Below, piece by piece: positions 1 to 8,700 of a stretch of DNA of 64,000 bases (its first letter is position 1; each line of letters starts with the position of its first letter). A program made the position numbers and the translations under genes. The stretch lies in NCBI RefSeq assembly GCF_006716765.1, contig NZ_VFPO01000001.1, positions 6,572,001 through 6,636,000 of the forward strand, written 5' to 3'. The notes beneath the pieces were generated by a model. It had not been told where the DNA came from. It made no database searches and saw only the letters and a program-made list of their open reading frames with translations. Source of the stretch: Actinomadura hallensis. Its GTDB lineage: Bacteria; Actinomycetota; Actinomycetes; Streptosporangiales; Streptosporangiaceae.

Positions 1-1
1 G

Positions 2-979
2 TTCGCGCACGCCGCCGCCGTGGCGGTGGCCGAGCAGCCGGCCAAGGCGTACAACCCGCTGTTCGTCTACGGCGACTCCGGGCTCGGCAAGACGCACCTT
101 CTTCACGCGATCGGGCATTACGCGCAGAGCCTCTTCAATGGGGCGCGCGTCCGATACGTGAGCTCCGAGGAGTTCACGAACGACTTCATCAACTCGATCC
201 GTGACGGAAAGGCCGACGGGTTCCGCCGCCGCTACCGCGATGTGGACATCCTCCTCGTCGACGACATCCAGTTCCTTGAAGGCAAGGAGCAGACACAAGA
301 GGAGTTCTTCCACACCTTCAACACCCTGCACAACGCCAGCAAGCAGATCGTGATCTCCAGTGACCGCCCGCCCAAGGAGCTGGTGACGCTGGAGGACCGC
401 CTGCGCAACCGGTTCGAGTGGGGGCTGACGACCGACGTCCAGCCGCCGGAGCTGGAGACGCGGATCGCGATCCTGCAGAAGAAGGCGCGCCAGGAGGGCC
501 TGGCCGCGCCGCCGGACGTGCTGGAGTTCATCGCGTCGCAGATCGCGACGAACATCAGGGAGCTGGAGGGCGCGCTGATCCGGGTCACGGCGTTCGCGAG
601 CCTGAACCGGCAGTCGGTGGACATGAAGCTCGCCGAGATCGTCCTGAAGGACCTCATCCCCAACGACACCGGGCCCGAGATCACCGCGGCGATGATCATG
701 GCGCAGACGGTGGAGTACTTCGGGACCACGATCGAGGACCTGTGCGGGCCGTCGCGCTCGCGGATGCTGGTCACCGCGCGGCAGATCGCGATGTACCTGT
801 GCCGTGAGCTGACGGACCTGTCCCTCCCCAAGATCGGTCAGCAGTTCGGGGGCCGGGACCACACGACGGTCATGCACGCCGAGCGCAAGATCCGGTCGCT
901 GATGGCGGAGCGCCGTGCCATATACAACCAGGTCACGGAGCTGACGGGACGGATCAAGCACCAGGCCCGCAAGCGCTGA
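2..979 (+). CDS. dnaA: Chromosomal replication initiator DnaA (5' end outside window)
   Basis: DnaA binds DnaA boxes at oriC, melts the origin and helps load the replicative helicase. The visible part starts within the AAA+ domain and reads in frame from the window edge, so the N-terminal and linker domains are missing. Walker A is GDSGLGKTHLL and Walker B is LLVDDIQFL. The C-terminal helix-turn-helix with the DnaA signature (around GRDHTTVMHAERK) is complete, and the gene ends normally. It is followed by the DnaA-box-rich oriC and dnaN, the standard bacterial order. Identification is secure; only the truncation by the window limits it. Confidence 0.98.
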   Translation, partial: FAHAAAVAVAEQPAKAYNPLFVYGDSGLGKTHLLHAIGHYAQSLFNGARVRYVSSEEFTNDFINSIRDGKADGFRRRYRDVDILLVDDIQFLEGKEQTQEEFFHTFNTLHNASKQIVISSDRPPKELVTLEDRLRNRFEWGLTTDVQPPELETRIAILQKKARQEGLAAPPDVLEFIASQIATNIRELEGALIRVTAFASLNRQSVDMKLAEIVLKDLIPNDTGPEITAAMIMAQTVEYFGTTIEDLCGPSRSRMLVTARQIAMYLCRELTDLSLPKIGQQFGGRDHTTVMHAERKIRSLMAERRAIYNQVTELTGRIKHQARKR

Positions 980-1643
980 CCGGTCCCCTCCGTGCACACT
1001 GTGGACAGGCCTGCACGACGCCTGTGGACGGGCTCCCTGCCCCTCGTCCACACCCCGCCCGGCCGACGGAACCGGCATAGGGCACGCATCACCAGAGAAC
1101 CGAAACCACTACTCACAAGTTGTGGAAAACTCTGGGGATTTTCGTGGATAACCCGGTGGGCAACCCCTGGAGAACCTGAGGATGAACCGTGGACGGATGT
1201 GGACCGCTGTGCACGACCGCCCCGCCTCCTGGGGACAACCCGTGGACATCCGGTGGACGGACTGGGGACGGGCCCGTGGACGGCCCCGGTGATCGGGCGC
1301 CGCTCGTGCACAGGCCGCCGAAACCACAGGCGTACCCGTGGAGAACTCGTGGAAAACCGGGGGATGACATGAGGACAGCGTGTGGGGACAGTTCCGCCGT
1401 CCCCAGGCGCCGTCGCGCCGTCCACTCCCCGTGCACAGGACCGGTGGACAGAGAAACCCGTCCTCACCTGCGGGAACGTGGCCTGTCCACACTATCCACG
1501 GCCCCTATGACGAGTACTGCACCTCTTATCTATCCAAGAAAAGATCCATCTCAAATCAGGGCCTGGGGAGAACCTGCCCCGAGCGCCCGGGCCGAGGCAG
1601 GATCACCTCACCGTTGTCCGACACCTGCAGGAGGCGGGTCCCC
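980..1643. other. oriC: Chromosomal replication origin oriC (dnaA-dnaN intergenic region)
   Basis: This 660-bp gap is packed with DnaA-box-like 9-mers on both strands. Examples are TGTGGACAG at 1000, TCGTCCACA at 1044, TGTGGAAAA at 1121, CGTGGATAA at 1143, CGTGGACAT at 1241, CGTGGAAAA at 1348, CTGTCCACA at 1483 and CTATCCACG at 1492. Several further CGTGGACGG variants are present. Most differ by one or two bases from TTGTCCACA/TTATCCACA, as is usual in GC-rich actinomycetes. A relatively AT-rich stretch at about 1530-1562 is a candidate unwinding element. The open frames here are not credible proteins. Confidence 0.9.
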
Positions 1644-2786
1644 TTGAAGTTCCGCATCGACAGAGACGCCCTCGCCGACGCCGTCGCCTGGACGGCGCGC
1701 ACGCTGCCCGTCCGGCCACCGGTACCGGTCCTCGCCGGAATGCACATCGTGGCCGGCGGCGAGGAGAACAGTGACCGGCTGAAGCTGTCCGCGTTCGACT
1801 ACGAGGTCTCCGCACAGGTGACCACGGACATCGATGTGGAGGAGGCGGGGACGGCGCTTGTGTCCGGACGGCTCCTCGCGGAGATCTCGCGCAGTCTCCC
1901 TCCCCACCCTGTGGAGGTGACGACAGACGGCGCGAAGGTGATGCTCCGCTGCGGCAGCGCGAAGTTCACACTTCTCACCATGCCTGTGGAGGACTACCCG
2001 ACCCTGCCGGAGATGCCGCCTGCGGCGGGATCCGTGGGCAGCGACGAGTTCGCCGCGGCCGTGAGCCAGGTCGCCATTGCGGCGGGCAAGGACGACACGA
2101 TCCCCATGCTGACCGGCGTCCGTGTGGAGATCGAGGGCGAGACCGTCACCCTGGCGTCCACGGACCGCTACAGGCTGGCCGTCCGCGAACTGCACTGGAA
2201 GCCGGAGCGTCCCGACTTCTCCGCGGTCGCGCTCGTCCCGGCCAAGACGCTCGCCGACACCGCCAAGTCGCTGACGGCCGGTGCGGAGGTGTCGATCGCG
2301 CTCGGCGGGGCCGGCGGCAGCGGCGAGGGCATGATCGGTTTCGAGGGCGGCGGCCGCCGCACCACGTCCCGCCTGCTGGACGGCGACTTCGTGAAGTACC
2401 GGTCGCTGCTGCCCAGTGAGTACGCGGGCCTGGCGGAGGTGCAGACCGCGCCGTTCATCGAGGCCGTCAAGCGCGTCTCGCTGGTCGCGGAGCGCAACAC
2501 CCCGGTGCGGCTCTCCTTCAGCCAGGGCGAGGTCGTCCTGGAGGCGGGGACGGGGGACGAGGCCCAGGCGGTGGAGGCCCTGGAGGCGTCTCTGGAGGGC
2601 GAGGACATCGACATCGCCTTCAACCCCCAGTTCCTCCTGGACGGCCTCTCAGCGATCGGCTCGGACGTGGCGAGGCTGTCGTTCACCACCCCGACGAAGC
2701 CGGCCGTCCTCACCGGCAAGCCGCCGCAGGAGGGCGAGGACCCGAACTACCGCTACCTGATCATGCCCGTCCGGCTGTCCGGGTAA
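1644..2786 (+). CDS. dnaN: DNA polymerase III beta subunit (sliding clamp)
   Basis: The beta clamp encircles DNA and tethers the replicative polymerase; it also binds mismatch-repair and translesion proteins. The 380-residue length matches the family (about 375). The open frame extends upstream to 1380, but homology begins at the TTG at 1644 (MKFRIDRDALADAV), which has a GGAGG ribosome-binding site at 1630-1634. Three clamp folds follow, and the typical C-terminus (YLIMPVRLSG) is present. The gene lies directly after oriC. Confidence 0.97.
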   Translation: MKFRIDRDALADAVAWTARTLPVRPPVPVLAGMHIVAGGEENSDRLKLSAFDYEVSAQVTTDIDVEEAGTALVSGRLLAEISRSLPPHPVEVTTDGAKVMLRCGSAKFTLLTMPVEDYPTLPEMPPAAGSVGSDEFAAAVSQVAIAAGKDDTIPMLTGVRVEIEGETVTLASTDRYRLAVRELHWKPERPDFSAVALVPAKTLADTAKSLTAGAEVSIALGGAGGSGEGMIGFEGGGRRTTSRLLDGDFVKYRSLLPSEYAGLAEVQTAPFIEAVKRVSLVAERNTPVRLSFSQGEVVLEAGTGDEAQAVEALEASLEGEDIDIAFNPQFLLDGLSAIGSDVARLSFTTPTKPAVLTGKPPQEGEDPNYRYLIMPVRLSG

Positions 2787-2812
2787 AGGGGCCCGTCCGG
2801 GGAAGGGGTGAA

Positions 2813-2861
2813 TGAGCCTTTTCGCCCCGCTACGGAATGAGTTGTGCGGTGAAAAGGCTCA
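2813..2861. terminator. Hairpin between dnaN and gnd, possible terminator
   Basis: Arms of 14 bases at 2813-2826 and 2848-2861 pair with one mismatch (TGAGCCTTTTCGCC against GGTGAAAAGGCTCA), with a 21-base loop. No T-tract follows. It could end dnaN transcription or sit in the gnd leader. Confidence 0.45.
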
Positions 2862-2919
2862 CCTATGGGCATGCACAGCTCTGGGGCATGCCGGACGCAC
2901 AGGGGAGAGTGAGCTTTTC

Positions 2920-3840
2920 ATGGAGCTTGGCATCGTCGGCCTGGGCAAGATGGGCGGCAACATGGCCGAACGCCTGCGCAGGGGCGGCCACACGGTCGTC
3001 GGCTACGACCGTGACCCCGACCTCAGCGACGTCGGCTCCATCGAGGAACTGGCCGAGAGACTCTCCCCGCCGCGTGCCGTGTGGGTGATGGTGCCCGCAG
3101 GTAAGCCGACCGCGGACACCATCCACAGGCTGGGGGAGGTTCTCCAGTCCGGCGACATCGTCATCGACGGCGGCAACTCGCACTATGTGGACGACCAGAA
3201 GCACGGCGAAGCCCTGGCCGCCAAGGGGATCGGGTTCGTCGACTGCGGTGTCAGCGGCGGCGTCTGGGGGCTGGAGAACGGCTACGCGCTGATGGTCGGC
3301 GGCGACGACGAGCACGTGAAGCGCCTGATGCCGATCTTCGAGACGCTCAAGCCCGCGGGCGAGTACGGGTTCGTCCACTCCGGCAAGATCGGCGCCGGGC
3401 ACTTCGTGAAGATGGTCCACAACGGCATCGAGTACGCGATGATGCAGGCGCTCGGCGAGGGCTACGAGCTGATCGCGGCCAGCGACCTCGTCACCAAGGT
3501 GCCGGAGACGTTCCTCAGCTGGCAGGAGGGCACGGTCATCCGGTCGTGGCTCCTGGAGCTGCTGAACCGGGCGCTCGCCGACGACCCCGAGCTGGACGAC
3601 CTGCGCGGGTACGCCAACGACTCCGGTGAGGGCCGCTGGACGGTGCAGGCCGCGGTCGAGCACGCCGTCCCCCTGCCCGCCATCAGCGCCTCGCTGTTCG
3701 CGCGGTTCTCGTCCCGCCAGGAGGACTCCCCCGCCATGCGGGTGGTCGCGGCCCTCCGCAACCAGTTCGGCGGCCACGCCATCGAGACCGCCGGCGACGG
3801 CGACTCCCCTGGCGCCGACGTCTCCCCGCCCCCAGTCTGA
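2920..3840 (+). CDS. gnd: 6-phosphogluconate dehydrogenase, short (GndA) form
   Basis: Oxidatively decarboxylates 6-phosphogluconate to ribulose 5-phosphate in the pentose phosphate pathway. The N-terminus has the Rossmann dinucleotide site (GIVGLGKMGGNMAERL). IDGGNSHY and the catalytic region with SGKIGAGHFVKMVHNGIEYA follow. At 306 residues it is the short form, often NAD-dependent, rather than the 470-residue enzyme. The ATG at 2920 was chosen because the Rossmann fold begins there and a purine-rich GGGGAGAG site lies just upstream. Placement between dnaN and recF is typical of Streptomyces-like and Streptosporangiales chromosomes. Confidence 0.95.
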   Translation: MELGIVGLGKMGGNMAERLRRGGHTVVGYDRDPDLSDVGSIEELAERLSPPRAVWVMVPAGKPTADTIHRLGEVLQSGDIVIDGGNSHYVDDQKHGEALAAKGIGFVDCGVSGGVWGLENGYALMVGGDDEHVKRLMPIFETLKPAGEYGFVHSGKIGAGHFVKMVHNGIEYAMMQALGEGYELIAASDLVTKVPETFLSWQEGTVIRSWLLELLNRALADDPELDDLRGYANDSGEGRWTVQAAVEHAVPLPAISASLFARFSSRQEDSPAMRVVAALRNQFGGHAIETAGDGDSPGADVSPPPV

Positions 3841-3910
3841 GCGGCATGGCTTGAGCGGCATGGCTTGAGCGGCCGGTCTCTGAGCGTTCCCGCCGCCTCC
3901 GTCCGCGGAG

Positions 3911-3919
3911 TTATCCACA
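3911..3919 (+). promoter_or_regulatory. Consensus DnaA box upstream of recF
   Basis: An exact TTATCCACA lies in the 199-bp gap between gnd and recF. A weaker copy (TTGTGGACGG) is about 50 bases downstream. It may regulate recF or belong to an extended oriC. Confidence 0.6.
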
Positions 3920-4039
3920 TTTCCGTTTCCGTCTTCCCGGCGGCTCCGGCCCCCGCCAGGCTTGTGGACGGCCGGAACGCCGGGGACGGACGCGGGGGTG
4001 TGCGCTGTGCGACTGTGGAAGGCTCTACGCTCGTGTCTC

Positions 4040-5164
4040 GTGCACGTCGCCCACCTTTCCCTGCAGGACTTCCGCTCGTACCCGGCCGCGGAGGTCGCGC
4101 TCGAGCCGGGGGTCACGGCCTTCGTGGGCCCGAACGGGCAGGGGAAGACGAACCTGGTCGAGGCCATCGGGTACGTCGCCTCGCACGGCAGCCACCGCGC
4201 GGCGACGGACGCGCCCCTCGTCCGGCACGGGGCGCCGCGCGCGATCGTGCGGGCGGGCGTGGTGAAGGACGACCGCAAGGCGCTGATCGAGCTCGAGATC
4301 AACCCCGGGAAGGCGAACCGGGCGCGGCTCAACCGGGCCCCCGTCCCCCGGCCGCGCGAGATCCTCGGGATGCTGCGCACCGTGCTGTTCGCCCCGGAGG
4401 ACCTCACGCTCGTGAAGGGCGACCCGGGGGAGCGGCGGCGGTTCATGGACGAGTTGCTGACCGCGCGGGCCCCGCGCTTCGCGGGGGTGCGGTCCGACTA
4501 TGACCGCGTCCTCAGGCAGCGCAACGCCCTGCTGAAATCCGCGGCCGCGCACAGGCGGGCCCCGGGCCCCGAGGTGCTCGCCACCCTCGACGTGTGGGAC
4601 TCGCATCTCGCGCGCACCGGCGCCGAGCTCCTGGCGGCGCGGCTGAACCTCGTCGAGGCGCTCCGCCCGCTCGTCACCCGCGCGTACGCGGCGATCGCCC
4701 CGAGCAGCGACGCGGTCGACCTGCAGTACAGGAGCTCACTGGGGGACGTCGAGTTGTCCACAGACCGCGGACGGCTCGCCGAGCAGCTGCTGGCCGCGAT
4801 GGGAGAGTCCCGCAAGCAGGAGCTCGAACGCGGGGTGAGCCTCGTCGGCCCGCACCGGGACGAGCTGGTCCTGCGGCTGGGGGAGCTGCCGGCGCGCGGT
4901 TACGCCAGCCACGGCGAGTCGTGGTCGTTCGCCCTCGCCCTGCGACTGGCGTCCTTCGACCTGCTCCGTGAGGACGGCGACGACCCCGTCCTGATCCTCG
5001 ACGACGTGTTCGCCGAACTGGACACCGGCCGCCGCAGCCGCCTCGCCGAGATGGTCGCCCCCGCCGAGCAGGTCCTCATCACCGCGGCCGTCCCCGCCGA
5101 CGTCCCGGCCGAATTGACAGGGGGGTCCTATACCGTCTCCGACGGCAAGGTCATCCGAACCTGA
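4040..5164 (+). CDS. recF: DNA replication/repair protein RecF
   Basis: RecF is an SMC-like ATPase that helps load RecA at single-strand gaps. The N-terminal Walker A (GPNGQGKTNLVEAIGY) is clear. The C-terminal half has the ABC-type signature region around VSLVGPHRDEL and Walker B VLILDDVFAELD. At 374 residues it has normal family length. The GTG at 4040 is preferred over earlier in-frame starts because family homology begins at HVAHLSLQDFRSY. An internal TTGTCCACA at 4754 is an exact DnaA box inside the coding sequence. Confidence 0.96.
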   Translation: MHVAHLSLQDFRSYPAAEVALEPGVTAFVGPNGQGKTNLVEAIGYVASHGSHRAATDAPLVRHGAPRAIVRAGVVKDDRKALIELEINPGKANRARLNRAPVPRPREILGMLRTVLFAPEDLTLVKGDPGERRRFMDELLTARAPRFAGVRSDYDRVLRQRNALLKSAAAHRRAPGPEVLATLDVWDSHLARTGAELLAARLNLVEALRPLVTRAYAAIAPSSDAVDLQYRSSLGDVELSTDRGRLAEQLLAAMGESRKQELERGVSLVGPHRDELVLRLGELPARGYASHGESWSFALALRLASFDLLREDGDDPVLILDDVFAELDTGRRSRLAEMVAPAEQVLITAAVPADVPAELTGGSYTVSDGKVIRT

Positions 5165-5174
5165 CGCGATCCGG

Positions 5175-5232
5175 CAGCATCACCTACAGCGACAGCATCA
5201 CCAGACACAGCATCACCAGACACAGCATCACT
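5175..5232. repeat. Short tandem repeats after recF
   Basis: Four copies of CAGCATCACC (the last ending in T) start at 5175, 5193, 5208 and 5223, with spacings of 18, 15 and 15 bases. They lie in a 336-bp noncoding gap. Function unknown. Confidence 0.75.
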
Positions 5233-5329
5233 GAACACGACAGTCACCAGACCAGAGGCAACACCCGGCAACCGAGTCCCCCGCCGTCCCGCGAACGACC
5301 GACCCGCCGTCCGTCGTCCCCTCAACGGA

Positions 5330-5357
5330 CCCATCGGCCGGAATGGCGGCCGATGGG
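5330..5357. terminator. Perfect 10-bp hairpin downstream of recF
   Basis: CCCATCGGCC at 5330-5339 pairs exactly with GGCCGATGGG at 5348-5357 around an 8-base loop. There is no T-run, as is common for actinomycete terminators. It probably separates recF from the next gene. Confidence 0.5.
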
Positions 5358-5500
5358 GGCACCGAGACCAAGGCAACGTTCGTAGACGGAGGTCACCGAG
5401 AGGCTCGACACAGGACGGCGAAGACGAGGACGGGTCGGTCAGATCCTCGCCGAGGACGGAGAAGCGTCACCGGTGGTACCGAACGGAAAGGGGCGAGCGC

Positions 5501-6226
5501 ATGAACGATGATCCACAAGCTGTGCACAACTCCCCCGGTCCCGACGGCCTCGCCCGGCCGGGTGGCGAGTCGCCGGCCGGCCGGACGCCCGTGACCGGTG
5601 CCGCGGCGGGCAGTCCGGGCGGCAGGGCTCGCGACATCGGCGGGGCACCGGACGTCGGCTCCGTATCGGGCGGCTCGGCACCGGGCGGGGAGGCCGGCGG
5701 CGGGTTCGCCGCCGATGGGGCGCCGGTGGACGGGACGCCCGGCGGGCCTGCGGCCGGTGGGGGGAAATCAGGGATCGAGCTGGCCCGGGAGGCGCTCGCC
5801 CAGGCCAAGGCGGACGCGATGAAGCGGGGGACGATGCCCGGGCGCGGCGGCCGCAAGGGCGGCGTGCGCGTCGTGCGTCCGCGGGAGCCCGGGCGGGGCG
5901 GCGACCCCAAGCTGTTCGGCGCGGCCATCCGGGAGCTGCTGGCGTCCCGCGGGTGGGAGCAGCGGGCGGCCGTCGGCGGCGTGTTCGGCAACTGGGCCGG
6001 CATCGTCGGGCCGGAGCTCGCCGAGCACACCCGGCCCGAACGGTTCGAGGACGGCGAGCTGACCGTCGCCGCGGACTCGACGACGTGGGCTACCCAGCTG
6101 CGCCTGCTCTCGTCCACCCTCGTCCGGAGGCTGAACGAGGAACTCGGTCACGGCACCGTCCGCCGCGTGAAGGTGGTCGGCCCCTCGTCCGGTCCGCGCC
6201 GTCCCGGCGCCTGGCGCGCCCGCTGA
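5501..6226 (+). CDS. DUF721 protein, DciA-like helicase-loading factor
   Basis: A 241-residue protein. The first 85 or so residues are low-complexity Gly/Ala/Pro. A basic linker follows (about residues 105-130), then a DUF721 domain from about residue 130 (LFGAAIRELLASRGWE through TTWATQLRLLSSTLVRRLNEELG). DUF721 proteins include DciA, which in many bacteria loads or activates the replicative helicase. The recF-DUF721-gyrB order is conserved in Actinobacteria (Rv0004 position). The ATG at 5501 follows a GAAAGGGG site. The function is by family; the long flexible N-terminus is typical of actinomycete members. Confidence 0.88.
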   Translation: MNDDPQAVHNSPGPDGLARPGGESPAGRTPVTGAAAGSPGGRARDIGGAPDVGSVSGGSAPGGEAGGGFAADGAPVDGTPGGPAAGGGKSGIELAREALAQAKADAMKRGTMPGRGGRKGGVRVVRPREPGRGGDPKLFGAAIRELLASRGWEQRAAVGGVFGNWAGIVGPELAEHTRPERFEDGELTVAADSTTWATQLRLLSSTLVRRLNEELGHGTVRRVKVVGPSSGPRRPGAWRAR

Positions 6227-6677
6227 CGCACATGCCGCCGCGTCCGGTGATGCCCAGGGGAGCGGGAGCGACCGTGCGGCGGCCCCGGAGGTGCGCCCTG
6301 CGGGCCCCTCGGCTACCGAGCGTGTACGGCGGGTCTCCGGGGGTGCCGTGGCGCGATGGGAACATCTGTTCGGGACATCAGTGGGCGAGTTCAGCATCCA
6401 GCGCCACGCAGGACAGAGAATCCCCCGGGTCATATAGGGGGGTGTGGCTCCAGGGCCACTCGGCCGCCACACGCGCACACAGCGCCCTTGAGTGCCACTT
6501 TCTGTCGTGTCACCCGGTAGAATGGAAGCGGTTCAGGATGCTGCGCCGCCGAAAGGGCGCCCGGGGCTCTGACCAAGGCGACACAGAGCACAACCGGGTG
6601 CCCTCATGTGTGTTACGGGGCACACCGCGCCTCCCTCGGGCGCGGAGCGGCAGACATCCCCGGCAGGAGGATCTCCT
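6227..6677 (+). promoter_or_regulatory. gyrB upstream region with candidate promoter
   Basis: This 451-bp gap has no credible gene. TAGAAT at 6518-6523 fits an actinomycete -10 element, but no convincing -35 lies at 17-18 bases. The leader of about 150 bases would end in the gyrB ribosome-binding site (CAGGAGG, 6664-6670). Confidence 0.4.
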
Positions 6678-8615
6678 TTGGCGTACGACGCTAGTTCGAT
6701 CACTGTCCTTGAAGGACTTGAGGCGGTTCGCAAGCGCCCGGGCATGTACATCGGTTCGACCGGTGAGCGCGGCCTGCACCATCTCGTACAAGAGATCGTC
6801 GACAACGCGGTCGACGAGGCCCTCGCGGGCTATGCCGACGACATCCAGGTGACGCTGATGGCCGACGGCGGCGTCAGCGTGGTCGACAACGGCCGCGGCA
6901 TCCCGGTGGGCGAGCACCCGGTGGAGAAGCGGCCGGCCATCGAGCTGGTCTTCACCACGCTCCACGCGGGCGGCAAGTTCGACGGCAAGTCCTATGCGGT
7001 GTCGGGCGGTCTGCACGGCGTCGGCTCGTCCGTGGTCAACGCGCTGTCGACCCGGATGGAGGCGGAGGTCCGCCGCAACGGCCACGTGTGGCGGCAGTCG
7101 TACACGTGGCGCGGGCCCGAGACCGATCTCATCAAGGGCGAGCCGACCGAGGAGACGGGCACCCGCATCACCTTCTGGCCGGACCCCGAGATCTTCGAGA
7201 CCCTCGAGTGGAACTTCGAGGTCCTCTCCCGCCGGCTGCAGGAGATGGCGTTCCTCAACCGAGGCCTGTCCATCACTCTGCGGGACGAGCGCCCCGACTA
7301 CATCAACGGCGAGCCCCACGTCGTCCGGTACCACTACGAGGGCGGCATCGAGGACTTCGTCCGCTACCTCAACGCGCGCAAGGACGCCGTCCACGACTCG
7401 GTGATCTACTTCAGCGACGAGACCGAGGGCATGGCGCTGGAGATCGCCATGCAGTGGAACGCGTCCTACTCCGAGTCCGTCCACAGCTTCGCGAACACCA
7501 TCAGCACCGCCGAGGGCGGCACTCACGAGGAGGGCTTCCGCGCGGCCCTGACGACGATCGTCAACCGGTACGCCCGCGACAAGGGCCTGCTGCGCGAGAA
7601 GGACGAGAACCTCACCGGCGAGGACGTCCGCGAGGGCCTCACCGCGATCATCTCGATCAAGCTGGCCGACCCGCAGTTCGAGGGGCAGACCAAGACCAAG
7701 CTCGGCAACACCGAGGCCAAGTCGTTCGTGCAGCGGGCCTGCAACGTCTACCTGCGCGACTGGTTCGAGGAGAACCCGGGCGAGGCCAAGGAGATCGTCA
7801 ACAAGGCGTCGCAGGCGGCGCGGGCGCGGGTGGCGGCGCGGCAGGCGCGCGACCTGACCCGCCGCAAGAGCCTGCTGGAGTCGACGTCGCTGCCGGGCAA
7901 GCTGTCGGACTGCCAGTCCACGGACCCGCGCAAGTCCGAGCTGTACATCGTCGAGGGCGACTCGGCGGGCGGCTCGGCCAAGGGCGGCCGCGACCCGCAC
8001 TTCCAGGCGATCCTCCCGATCCGGGGCAAGATCCTCAACGTGGAGAAGGCCCGGATCGACAAGATCCTGAAGAACGCCGAGGTCCAGGCGATCATCACGG
8101 CGCTCGGCACCGGCGTCCACGACGAGTTCGACATCGAGAAGCTCCGCTACCACAAGATCATCCTGATGTCGGACGCGGACGTCGACGGCCACCACATCAA
8201 CACGCTGCTGCTGACGCTGCTGTTCCGGTTCATGAAGCCGCTGATCGAGGCCGGGCACGTCTACCTGTCCCAGCCGCCGCTCTACAAGATCAAGTGGGAT
8301 GCGCGGGGCACGGACGCCGACTACGCCTACTCCGACGCCGAACGGGACGCGATCATCGAGGCGGGGATCGCCGCCGGCAAGCGCGACCCCCGTCCCCGCG
8401 ACCAGGTGCAGCGCTTCAAGGGCCTCGGCGAGATGAACGCCAGCGAGCTGTGGGAGACCACCATGGACCCCGACAACCGGGTCCTGCTGCAGGTGCAGCT
8501 CGACGACGCCGCGCAGGCCGACGAGCTGTTCAGCGTGCTCATGGGCGAGGACGTCGAGCCCCGCCGGGAGTTCATCCAGCGCAACGCGAAGGACGTGCGC
8601 TTCCTCGACATCTGA
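6678..8615 (+). CDS. gyrB: DNA gyrase subunit B
   Basis: ATPase subunit of gyrase, which introduces negative supercoils. The GHKL ATPase domain is at the start (EIVDNAVDEALAG, VDNGRGIPV, GLHGVGSSVVNAL). The C-terminal TOPRIM motifs are EGDSAGGSAKGGRD and SDADVDGHHI. The TTG at 6678 was chosen because it has an ideal CAGGAGG site and begins the conserved region (AYDASSITVLEGLEAVRKR). That gives 645 residues, slightly shorter than many homologues. An in-frame start at 6606 would add 24 unconserved residues. gyrA follows 85 bases later. Confidence 0.97.
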   Translation: MAYDASSITVLEGLEAVRKRPGMYIGSTGERGLHHLVQEIVDNAVDEALAGYADDIQVTLMADGGVSVVDNGRGIPVGEHPVEKRPAIELVFTTLHAGGKFDGKSYAVSGGLHGVGSSVVNALSTRMEAEVRRNGHVWRQSYTWRGPETDLIKGEPTEETGTRITFWPDPEIFETLEWNFEVLSRRLQEMAFLNRGLSITLRDERPDYINGEPHVVRYHYEGGIEDFVRYLNARKDAVHDSVIYFSDETEGMALEIAMQWNASYSESVHSFANTISTAEGGTHEEGFRAALTTIVNRYARDKGLLREKDENLTGEDVREGLTAIISIKLADPQFEGQTKTKLGNTEAKSFVQRACNVYLRDWFEENPGEAKEIVNKASQAARARVAARQARDLTRRKSLLESTSLPGKLSDCQSTDPRKSELYIVEGDSAGGSAKGGRDPHFQAILPIRGKILNVEKARIDKILKNAEVQAIITALGTGVHDEFDIEKLRYHKIILMSDADVDGHHINTLLLTLLFRFMKPLIEAGHVYLSQPPLYKIKWDARGTDADYAYSDAERDAIIEAGIAAGKRDPRPRDQVQRFKGLGEMNASELWETTMDPDNRVLLQVQLDDAAQADELFSVLMGEDVEPRREFIQRNAKDVRFLDI

Positions 8616-8700
8616 CGTGCGGGCCTCGGCCGGGCTCCCAGCGGCCTGACTCCCAGAGGCGACCGCACGCGCATCCCACCGAGCAGAAAAGGTCTTCAGA

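Noticed and set aside
2863..4446. 527-aa minus-strand open frame over gnd and recF
   Set aside because: It spans two well-supported plus-strand genes and has no family resemblance.
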